In this document: positions 12,901 through 24,900 of the stretch, in pieces | How positions within the stretch are numbered: position 1 is the stretch's first letter | Layout: each line of letters starts with the position of its first letter | NCBI GenBank assembly: GCA_029582265.1 | Contig: CM055837.1 | Coordinates: 16,716,355-16,780,354 of the forward strand | From: Zoroaster sp. YZ-2022 | Lineage: Eukaryota; Echinodermata; Asteroidea; Forcipulatida; Zoroasteridae | Length of the DNA: 64,000 nucleotides | Direction of reading: 5' to 3' | Notes under the pieces: model-generated | The model's input: the letters and a program-made list of their open reading frames with translations, nothing else | Database searches by the model: none | What the model was told of the DNA's origin: nothing | Translations under genes and position numbers: made by a program

Positions 12901-15900
12901 TACGCCACGACTCCACACACAGCAGGCGGAATGAAGACGCGGGCCGGTGTGGACAGCCGGTGTTTGGTACAAGGGCTGATTAATTATTCATGAGTTGTAC
13001 ATCGAACGATAGCTCGCGCGCTTGCTCTGTGTGTGGACCAAGTTTAATGTTGATTTTCTCCGAAGCGCGAAATTCAAAAACGAAACGGGCCGCAAAGTGA
13101 TGGTTGTCTTCATCGCTCGATAATTCCGGAATGGAATAAGCTACGGAAATAACATTTGTATCATTGGAAAGCCCTTGAGTTACTTGTTAACCTAGTATAC
13201 ATATCTATGAATGTCAGATCTGGGGGAAAGGTCTCATTTCGACGGAGCGGGTCACAAATTTACATGCATGGTCAAAAATGCATAACTTGAGTTGGATTTC
13301 TAACTCATACAAAACTTCCTCCATGTGTCAGTCTTATAGATAGATATATGCACTGGTCACATAGCAGTCCTGGGTCTGAGTGCTACATGTCTCTCAATGC
13401 ATTAAGCCTCGGTAAAACATTGGTAATTAAAAATACATTTGTTCTCGTATTTCAGGGCATTATAATGGGGCTCTCTGGAGTCTTTACAAGTCCCATCAAG
13501 GGAGCACAGGATGGGGGCTTGAAAGGTTTCTTCAAGGGTATCGGCAAGGGTCTTCTAGGGATCATCAGCAAGCCTACTGGAGGCTTGGTGGATGGGGTGA
13601 CAGTCATCTTAGAAGGGATTGAGAGAGCCACGGAGATGGGAGAGAATATCGTCATCAGGATGCGGATTCCGAGGTTTATCGACCCTAACGTGGTATGTTT
13701 GGTCTCTATGCATATTCATGTAATTATTGTTGAGAATGAAGTAATGTTCAAGGTTAACGCCATGAGAAATAACCTTTTACATGTATATGAAGGCTTACTG
13801 TCAAACAAGAGCATATGTAGACTCTGCAGGAAATCATGATCCCTCATTATTAAAACAATTAGCAAAATAACAGTGGTGCAGGCTGGAGATTGCTTGAATT
13901 ACTTGAGAGCATTTAGTATAGACGATGTGACCAATGACATCAAATGTTTACAAAAGAGCCCCAAAGGTCAAAATGCGCAGGGCACCAAATGTACACTGGT
14001 CTATGACAAGAAACCATAAAAATCTAATATTGTGCAGGGGTGTAATTTGTCTGGATTTTCTGATTTTTACAAATCGCAATGTTGTGATCCTCCGGATTTT
14101 AAAGATTTAAGCAATAAAGGAAAGCAAAGCAAACGACCAGAACTACAGATTTCACCCCAGCGCTGTTCACAACAGCGGCCACAACAGCGGCCCCAATACC
14201 CCTAGCAAAATTTTTGTCGATTTTTAAAAACTGCCCAATCACACCCCTGATTGTGAGATGTGAGAAGAAAAATTCTTAATTTGATTTGTTTTTGATAAGG
14301 CACTTACATTACATCTCAAATCTTATTCATCTGAAAATAATAAAAAAAATCTTGATGTTAAGTGGAGAAGTACAAAATGTACAACCTGCATACAAATACA
14401 CACACTTTTGCCCGGTGGGAAATCACCCTTGTACTCTAAAGAAAGTCTGCAGACAAGATGTACAGACAAGGCTTTAGCTACGTGCAGAGTCTGCAGAAAG
14501 TATTGACTTTATTGACAAGAAGCTGAGGAAGTGTGGTTCTGAAAAGAACCGGTGGTGAAGATTTCGTCATCAGGAGTTACCCACTAACCTTATTTCATTC
14601 TTACACTCCACCATACAAATCTTCACAGCATTTTATTCGCTCAGTGCACATCGTAGGCCTCTATCAATGAATTTGCACCCAGTGTCTTGATGATAGCGAC
14701 GTGAGTACACTTTATGTGCGTATGTTATGGTACTAAGCGCGCATGTACTTCTGCCAGTCAATGATCGCTGGAGATATTCCGCGCATACGCACATCAACTG
14801 CAAAATACGCCAAACGCGACGCACTATCGCTGCCCTTTCGCCCACAGTGGTCTAACAACATGTGCCCTCAACAACTCATGCACGGTGCGAATAATGTTCT
14901 TATTTCTCATAAGAGATAAGAGTATATGTTTCTTGTTTGTGTAGGGTCTAGAGCCTTATTCACTCTACGAAGCCAAGGGGAATTCCATTCTTCACAAGAT
15001 TCGTCGCAGTGACTTATACCAGACTGATATATACTTCTTTCATGCCGTGGTGACCTCAGTCAGTACACCGGATGTGGTACTACTCACCAACAAGTATGTA
15101 TAAGTTGGTTACCTGATTGATTGATTGATCTATCAGATGATGCATGATTCATTTGGTTGATTGATTGGAAAAGTGAATGATCAGTTGACTGATGCTTGGT
15201 TGGTTGAATGATCAATTGATACATCAGATGAATGATATATTTGACTGGTTGTTTCATTAATTTGATTGGTCGATTTGTTGCTTGGTAGGTCAGAAGAAGC
15301 AGTTATTTGTTTGATTTGAATCAGATGAATGATACGATTGATTTATATATTAATGTATCAAATCATTCATTAATTGATTGATCTATTTACCGGCCATTGA
15401 ATGATTTTTCCAGATTCTGTTCGCCTTATAAATGCGCTGTGTTGCTATTGTTATTTGTATGCATCGATTGTATGTATTGATTGATTACTTGATCAATCAA
15501 TGAATTATTTGTACTGTAACGGCGCCCCTTTGTCTCGACTTAGGGCCATCCGCCAGTATGATTTGCCCAAAAGACCAACTAAATATAATTTTAAGGCATC
15601 ATAGAGTCCACCCTGTGCTGCCAGTAGTTTATATGGCTAGAGTGTAAATGGACATTCCCATTGTAAATAAAGTCAGCCCATGCCACATTTATAAAGAAGT
15701 TACATAATAGTTTCTACTGGACTAATCAGCCAGACCCATAACAAAGGCTACAATCATAATAGGCTAATAAAAGAACTAAATCAATGTGGTGCTACAGGAA
15801 TCTAAACTTTCCAAAGAAAACCTAAGTCAACTTGACTAGGGGTGACCAGTAGAGGGCTTCAATTATAAACTGAAATCTTAAAGGAACAAACTAACAAAAG

Positions 15901-18900
15901 AAATGATGGGCCATAAAAAAACTTTGTTACACTGCCCTCCCCTGTGAAAAAGGCGCGTCTCTGCGCCTGGAAATTACAACAACAAAATATTTCTTTACAA
16001 GATTTCACTTTCACAAAAAAAAATATATATATATATATACACAACCTCTGGGCATCTACGTATACCTTATGACTCACATGTTTTCCAACAGTTGGAACAA
16101 AAAACAGTAATGACGTCAAATTAGCACTAGATTTGTGATTATTCTAAACAATTTAGCATGTTTAGTTCTATAAACCTTAATTGCCATCTTCCATAAAAAT
16201 GCAAAATAAGTATTTCTAAACATTCCACAGTATATTGATTAAATATAACTGCTACAAGCTATTTCTATCTCATTTGGTCTGCAGCCCAAATAAGGCACAA
16301 TGGTCTTATGCGGTTATATTCAATAATCATAACTGTTCATTTAGTTCATGTCACAAAATCTCCTGTGCGTAGCCACATTTGTCGTTGACGTCGACGATGT
16401 GTTCGCACGAACTCCATATCTTCGTGACTTGACTGTTCTTCCTCCTGTAGTTCTCCTTGTTCTGATGTTGCCACTGCCTGGTCCCAAGTGAAAGTTCTAG
16501 TGATGTTATCTTTGGATGTATTTTCCACATGGTAGGACTCCTCTCCATCTGTCTCACCACCACCAGCCGCTGTTTCTGCTTCTCTGGTAGGGTATGGACT
16601 AACATCTTGATTGCTGGACATTTCTTCTCCGTCCCCCAGGTTCTCATCAGTAGTGTCATTACTGCTAGCCAGTCCATCTGTCTGTTCGGTCTGACTGTTG
16701 TCAAATACACCTGTGGTACTAACACCCGGACTACCATTATCGCCCAAGACTTCCTGTGAAAAAGAGCTTGAAACACATGGTTTTAGTCTATCGAAATGGA
16801 CAACTTTTCTATGTCCTTTTTCCATGTGTTTGATACGGTAGACTGCATCAGAAATGCGTTTGATGACTTGATAAGGTCCCTTCCAATGTGATTGGAGTTT
16901 AGGGCTAAGCCCAATTTTACGAACATAACTATAAAGCCAAACTCTGTCCCCCAGAGAGTACAGACTACCCTTCAATTTGGCATCGTACAACTGTTTTTGC
17001 CTTTTCTGCTCCCCTTGAATTTTTTTTCCTTGCCATTTCAAAGGACTTCTGCATACGGGAATAAAGCTCGGATGCATACTCGTTAGGACATTTGTTTTCT
17101 CTGTTATCAGGATGACTAACTAATAAATCAAGTGGCAATGATAACTCTCTTCCAAACATCATTTTATTCGGGCTAACCCCAGTCGTTTCTTGCTCACTTG
17201 CTCGATACGCCATCATGGCGTATGGAAGATGTACATCCCAATCAGACTGGTCTTCACTGACATACATACTGAGGATAGTCTGTATCGTACGGTTGAACCG
17301 TTCGACAAGACCATCTGACTGGGGGTGGTAAGGAGTCGTACGAGTTTTGTTTATTCCTGACAAATTGACTGGAAAAGTTGGCTTTCAAAATTGGTTCCTT
17401 GGTCAGAGTGTATACTAAGTGGAACACCAAAACGACAAATAAACTGTTCAACTAACACTTTAGCAACTGTTTGTGCCTCTTGGTTGCGTAAAGGATATGC
17501 TTCTGCCCACTTAGTAAAGTAATCCATGACTACTAAAATATATCTGTTGCCACGTTTTGAACGAGGCAACGGTCCAAAAATATCTATGCCCAATCTTTCT
17601 AATGGGGCACCAACAGCAGAAGGTTGCAGAGGAGCCCGAAACTTTGGAGCCGGAGACTTTCTTCTGGCACAGGCATCACATTGTTTGACTAAACGTTCTA
17701 ACTCATCTCGATAGCCAATCCAGTAGAACAGCCGCTGAATCTTTTTAAACGTTCTTAGTCGGCCTAGATGGCCACCAGTTCTGGAGCTGTGAGCTTGTAT
17801 AAAAACATCCTTAACTTTAGTGGTCGGAACAATCAACTGAAGAAGAACTGATGAATTCCAAACAAACTTCCTGTACAACATACCGTTTTTTAGTTCCAAC
17901 TGGTCCCACTGATACCAGTACCCCTTCGTTTCTCTACCATATGTCAACACTACATTTCGTGGTGGTCTACTGGGACTCTCTTCCATCCATTCAATAATTG
18001 GTGCCAAGGAGGGGTCGTGCCGTTGACTTTTTCGAAAGTCGTCCTCGTCCCAACCTGTAAAGACTTGACTTATGGAACCACATATTACTTGAAATTTATC
18101 AAAAGGTTTTTCGTTGTGGTCAGAGTCCGACTGTTCATCAAGACGTGATAAGGCATCGGCATTTTTGTGTTGATTGCCAGGCCTATGACAAATATCAAAA
18201 TCAAAAGAACTTAGTGTCTCTAACCACCTGGCAAGTTGTCCCTGAATGTTCTTGAAATTAAAAAGCCATCGTAAAGAACCGTGATCGGTCCTTAGTGTGA
18301 ACTTTTTACCAAATAAATAATGTCTGAAATGTTTGACAAAATGAACAACGGCTAAAAGCTCACGCCTGGTGACACTGTAATATGCGTTCTGTTTTGCTAA
18401 GTTTTGGCTCGCATACCCAATTACCCTTTCTTGATTGTTCTGAATTTGTGAAAGAACCGCACCTACAGCATCTCCACTGGCATCTGTATCAAGGATAAAT
18501 GGTAATGAGAAATCTGGAAAAGTCAAAATTGGTGTAGAAGTTAATTTTTCTTTCAACAATGTAAAAGCCATGTCACATTCATGTGTCCATTTAAATTTTA
18601 CATCTTTGTGTGTAAGTTGGTGTAATGGTGCAGCAATACAGGCAAAATTTCTTATAAATCGCCTATAATATGAACACAACCCCAGAAAACTTCTAACATC
18701 TTTAAGATGACGTGGAGTAGGCCAGTCACGCACTTTAGCCGTCTTCTCTGGATCAGTTGACACACCGTGTGCGGATACAATGTGACCAAGGTAACAGACT
18801 TCAGTTTGAAATAAAGAGCATTTCTTGGGTTTTAATTTAAGACCTGCTTCGGACAGTCGTCTAAAAACTTCACCTAAGCGGGTGGCATGTTCTTCAAAGG

Positions 18901-21900
18901 ATGGTGCAAAAATAAGAATATCATCTAAATAGACAAGACAAGTTTTCCAGTGGAGCCCACTTAAAACCAACTCCATCAGTCTTTCAAAGGTGCTAGGGGC
19001 ATTACAAAGGCCGAAGGGCATGACATTGAATTCAAACAGGCCACTACCTGTAGTGAATGCCGTCTTTGGCTTGTCCTTAGGGTCGATTTCAACCTGCCAG
19101 TAGCCACTTGCAAGATCTAATGAAGAAAACCACTTGGAGCCAGCAAGAGCATCGAGACTGTCGTCTATTCGTGGCAAAGGATATGCATCTTTCAGTGTTA
19201 CTTCATTTAGTTTTCTATAATCTATACAAAAACGTGTAGATCCATCCTTCTTTTTAACCAACACTACTGGGCTTGCCCATGGACTGGAAGATGGAGAAAT
19301 AACACCTGCGTCAATCATATCATCTACCTGTTTCTGTGCTTCTTGTCTTTGGTGGTAAGGTTGTCGGCGTGGTTTGGCATTACCCGTGCTTATGCTGTGA
19401 TATGTAACTTTTGTTTGTCCAAGTTCACCAGATTTTGAAAAATTATTGCTATATTCATGTAACAAATCTTTCAATTTATTCTTCTGTTCTACAGTCAACT
19501 GGGCGGAACTACGCTCAAGCAGTTCCTCCACAGCTGCGCCTAATGTATTATCTGAGCTGTGTACTTGCTCATTTTCCACTGGATCTCCAGGTTGAAAAAA
19601 AGCAATGTGTGTGCCTTTATGCAACACGGTGGGCTCGGGTTGCACATTAAGGACCCGTATTGGAATAAAGTTTTTGTGTGGGTTTACAAACACTCGTCCA
19701 ACCAAAATACCATTGTCACTATCTGCAAATCTTCTTGAAGATTCTACTACTCCTGAAGATACTTTACCACGCATGTGTAATTTACCAGGGACAATCGTCT
19801 CTTGGTTAGTAGGGATCACAACTGTCTCTGCAACTGAAATACGACAACACATATGAGTGGTAATCTCTGTGATTACTGGAACTGTTACTTTTCCAAACCT
19901 AACTTTGCGTTGAGGAATATCTAAAATTCCACCACAGCTTGTCAAGAAATCCAACCCCAAAATACCAGCATAGGCTATTTCTGCTACAAGGACTTTGTGA
20001 CGTCTGCGCAATCCACCAACTCCAATAGTCAACATAGCACAACCCTCAACCTGTAAAGTACTACCTTCCGCAGCAACTACTGGGTAATTACAAGACTGAC
20101 GGCTCTTACGCACATGATGAGGTAACAGTTCCCAAGTACTTGGGTGTAGAATTGTAACAGATGAACCAGTATCTAACAAAAACTTTACATTGACACCACT
20201 GACTAGGCCTTGTACGAAAAAAGCTGGTGACTGGACCTTATTGCTTATTGATGGCTGGGTATTGGCCCCATACTCAGCCGACTCTGGTTTTCCGATGGCA
20301 TATTACTGCTTTGGCTAGAATTATGAATTTGAGACCCAGTATTTGGACATTCTGCTTTTCTGTGCCCGGTTTCATTGCAATTCCAACAAACGAGAGGGCC
20401 TCGTCTCCACTGAGAGCGAGACATGACCTGTAATTGTAACTGTTTGAGTTGTTGTTCTAACCGTTTCATTTTCTCCTCCAACTGATCATGAGTTTTTAGT
20501 TCATTACTACTAGGTTTATGTTGTTGACTAGTACTAGCCACAACCTGTCTAGGCAATGTTTCTTTATTGTACTCGAGACAAAGAAAGGCTTCCTCTTCAG
20601 ATGCCAAAGTGAGTGCTGAACCTAATGTTTTGGGTTTAAGTCTCCTAACCTGTACTCTAACATCTGGAGAGTCTAATGCATCCAAAAAATAATCTCGACC
20701 AATCTCATCCCGAAACTCTGGGGAAACACCTGGGTATGCTTTAAGAACTAATCTTCGAATATCACTTGTGAGTTCAGGTAATGATTCACCTTTTCTGCGA
20801 ACCCTAGCTTTTAGTTTGGCACGATAAAGCTCTTTGTGGGCTGAACCGTTCCTGTAAAGCCTTAACAACTTCCAAATAGCAAGTTTTCTTTGTCTCAGGT
20901 AAGTCAGTGTATACTTGTAAGGCAGGGCCTCGTAACTTAACTGCTAAAAAATTTGTTTTCTGCACTTCTGTCCAACAATTAATTTGACTACAGAGATTAA
21001 GGTGAGTTAACCAGTCATCAAATTGAGTTTTACCATCAAAAGTATCAGGCACCACTACTGGTTTCTTAACAGAACTTTCAGGTAAGTCTTGTTTTACAGA
21101 TACATTACTAGTTTGACGTGGCAGGTAAGAGTCAATTTCAGATGCCGGAGTTGGTACACCAAAAGCTGGGGTACCATCAATAAAGGGATTTGTACTGTGC
21201 ATGTACATGGGACTACGTGTACCCTGTGTCTGCTCATACTCGTCCGTGGGGTTGGACCTATGAATGAGATTAGGAAACCTAGCTTTAAAGTCCACGAACG
21301 GAGTAGAACTACATGTACTTGCATCTACCATGCCCATCCCCTTATTCATATTATCCAACTCTGTTTCCAATAATTCTATTGTATGATTAAGCTGCTGTAA
21401 CACAGCTTCGTCAATTCCAGTAGCCATTGAATCCTTGCAGGGTCGCCAAAACTGTAACGGCGCCCCTTTGTCTCGACTTAGGGCCGTCCGCCAGTATGAT
21501 TTGCCCAAAAGACCAACTAAATATAATTTTAAGGCATCTCAAGAAATATAAAAGACTATGTTTTAAGTTCAGGTTAGGGGATAGGCATGGTAAATAAACA
21601 CAAGTACAAGGTACACATGTAAATAATACAACAACAAAAATGTACTTACAACAGCACAGTACAGATGAGGTGGTGGATGGTGCAATCTAAAATAAGGCAA
21701 AATACACCCCTAACAAAATAAATATCCAAAATGGGGCAACCTGGCCCTTGGCTAACTTCAGCCGTTTTAGAGAAAATATGATAGCACCATCCACCGCCGT
21801 TCCCAATCATAGAGTCCACCCTGGACTGTGCTGCCAGTAGTTTATATAGCAAGTGGCTAGAGTGTAAATGGACATTTCCATTGTAAATAAAGTCAGCCCA

Positions 21901-24900
21901 TGCCACATTTATAAAGAAGTTACATAATAGTTTCTACTGGACTAATCAGCCAGACCCATAACAAAGGCTACAATCATAATAGGCTAATAAAAGAACTAAA
22001 TCACTGTGGTGCTACAGGAATCTAAACTTTCCAAAGAAAACCTAAGTCAACTTGACTAGGGGTGACCAGTAGAGGGCTTCAATTATAAACTGAAATCTTA
22101 AAGGAACAAACTAACAAAAGAAATGATGGGCCATAAAAAAACTTTGTTACAGTATGCATCGATTGTATGTATTGATTAATTGATAACTTGATCAATCAAT
22201 GAATTGTTTGATTTTTGTTTTTGCTTTGTTCAGGAGAATCTTGGTCCTAGAGCGATGTCGTTGGTGGGGTGGTTGGGACTTGGAACAGAGTGATACCTTC
22301 ACCTCAGTGGTTGGAGACCCAACACTGGGAGAGGAAAAGATTCTGTATAAAATACAGGTATAAAATTTCACTTCTTATTTATGCGTATTTTGCAATTGAT
22401 GTACTTACACTGACCCGCAATTTCTCCAGATACCATTTGCCGTTAGTAGTACCATGGAGGAAGAAAACAGAAGGAGTCACAACGAAGGCATATCAAAGGT
22501 TCAATGTCTTTTGCCGCAGTCGTAAAATTTCTAAGCCAGCGCTAATCGTTTAATCCGATTATCGAGGAGAACTACAGCCAGGCTTTCTTTGCACATGCGC
22601 ATTGCGCGCATTGCGCGCATTGCTGACGCGTTGTCCTATTGCACTACACGGAAGGCTGGCTCCCGATCCAACTCGACCTACGAATCCAACACTGCAATAT
22701 CTTCAGTGTACAGCATCGCATATATATGAGGATTGAAATGATAAAAAGCTAAACAACACGTCTTTGAATTTGACAATTGGTTGGCTTCCGGAGATCACCG
22801 GAAATATCCTTAAAATAAGTTGCTAAAAAGACACTTTATTGTAACATCTGAATGTTATATTTAGCGTAAGTCAGCTTCGGATTCGCCAAATTCGACGATC
22901 AAAACACCAAAATACTCGGTGGAAAAATCGCTATTGAAGACAATGCATTGCGCAATATAAAAAGCCCGCGAAAAGTAGTGCGACACGTTTTGTGTTTATT
23001 CGTTTGCTTCAGATTTCTACCCTCAATTATGCATCCTGGTCGCGAGCAAACCGAAGGCAAAAGACATTGTACACAAGGGGATTATCGCGGTCGTTAAACT
23101 TGTAAGCGCAGCGGGTGGCCGTAACGTATTTCCAATGGGCCACTCCGAAGTGCTAATTGGTTATGAGATAAGAGGCTGGGCGATGTGACTCCTTCTGTTT
23201 TCTTCCTCCATGGTAGTACGCATGTGTGTAGAACCTGTACACGTATGCATTAAAGGGATAATACCGTCACAGTTTTAGATTAACTCAGTGACTGAAAATA
23301 ATACCTCACATGATAAGGTCACCGTCGCTGCTGCATAAATGAGCTGGTAATGTTCAGTCACTGTGTTCATCGTCAACTAGGACATCGATTCCATGCCCTG
23401 TTGAAACTTTCCTCTGATTGTGACAATATTGTCCTATTAAGTGTACACACAGCGGTCACTTGGGTCAGGCTCTCGGTCTTGACTACATCACTGTTCCTTA
23501 TTCGATTATTTTATTCATTTTTTAATATTTTATTTCAGGATGGAACTGATATCATTGATCGAGAAATCAAGTGTGACGATGAGGAGACATGCCAGGTATG
23601 TTGAAATCAGTCCGTCCTTTTAGGATTGACATATTGAAAATAAAAACATTCTATATGAGTGATCTCCAGACTGAATGGCTTCTGACTAGCACCCCCAGAA
23701 CAAAGATATCTCTGAGTGATCCCCAGACTGCCGCTTCCTAGGTTTAGTTTGATAACATGGCACGAGCCCATGATCTATGGGTTTCTTGCCTTCTGACTAG
23801 CACACCCAGAACAAAGATATCTCTGAGTGATCCCCAGACTGCCGCTTCCCAGGTTTATCATCGTAACATGTGGCATGACCCCTGGCTACATGGCATGGGT
23901 TTAATAGCTTCTGACTAGCACCCCCAGAACAAAGATAATGAACATTTTGGAGACCAAAGAGTTAGATTAGCTCAGTTGGTTGATCACAACAATCCGGTAG
24001 GTGTGGCATCATCTCAACATTAGCCACACCTACTTCACATGAAGTGGTTCTGACAATAATCTTCAAGCATACAAAAATGCATTGTCCACTTCTTACAGAA
24101 GAAATCGTAATGAGTTGATGGTGAGTTATGTTTTGTAAAAGATTGGAATCGTACTTATGGCTACCATATCGATGATAGAGTCGTATAGAAATCGGGGAAA
24201 AAAAAATTGAAATAAAGGTTTTCAGTCTATGCAATTACAGTGAATTAAGGATGTGCATTTTCGGTTATTCAGGAACCGGATACCTGAAATCGTAAAGCTT
24301 CGGATACCTATTTTGTAAAAACATGTAAATACTACCGAATGTATAAAATAACCAATACAAACACAAGTTCCTCTTGTTTTGTTAGAGCCACAGTAAGTGT
24401 GGTCTTACTGTAATCATTTCCTGCTTCTGTATTAAAAATGACTTGTAGCATCCCCATTCCCAATAAATACACAAAAATAATTAATGTGTCCCACACTCAC
24501 ACTAATCCAATAACTGCCAATAATATATACAGATACCAACTGTCTGTCAGTTTTCTTCATTTTTTTATTTTTTTATATTTTTTTTTAAAATCAGAGACTT
24601 CCATTTGTGTGGCTTAATTGTTCAGTCGGAATTTTAAAAAAGTCGTTTACAGGTTATTGGAACCGAAAAATGGAACCAGGTATAATGACAGTTTTGGTCG
24701 GGTACCCGGATACCCGGCACAGCCTTGCAGTGAAATATTCTCGCATTGGAGCCACAAGTTTAAAACTTTAAAACGAGTGTGCGTTGCTGGAAATACACAT
24801 GCGTATGTTATATCTACTTGTACATCGCATGAATTATTCATTTTTTGTATCATTTTCTTGTCTTTTACAGTGGGTGTTAAACAAATTTGAGGAAGCCCTG

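Larger units (their letters stand above)
15515..22151 (-). mobile_element. Ty3/Gypsy-type LTR retrotransposon, minus strand, degenerate
   Basis: Two LTRs starting TGTAAC and ending GTTACA (on the plus strand) enclose gag and pol on the minus strand. Order is LTR, tRNA primer site, gag with a CCHC knuckle, protease, reverse transcriptase, RNase H, integrase, purine tract, LTR. Protease-RT-RNaseH-integrase order identifies Ty3/Gypsy. There is no envelope gene. Frames are broken in gag (about 20850), in the integrase core (about 17355) and at an A8 run (17020-17027), so it is not autonomous. Likely target duplication is 4 bp, GTAC left and GTAT right (one mismatch). Confidence 0.95.

Noticed and set aside
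16965..20302. Envelope gene or endogenous retrovirus
   Set aside because: No envelope-like frame lies between pol and the 3' LTR; the region 15947-16345 has only short frames. It is a Ty3/Gypsy retrotransposon.
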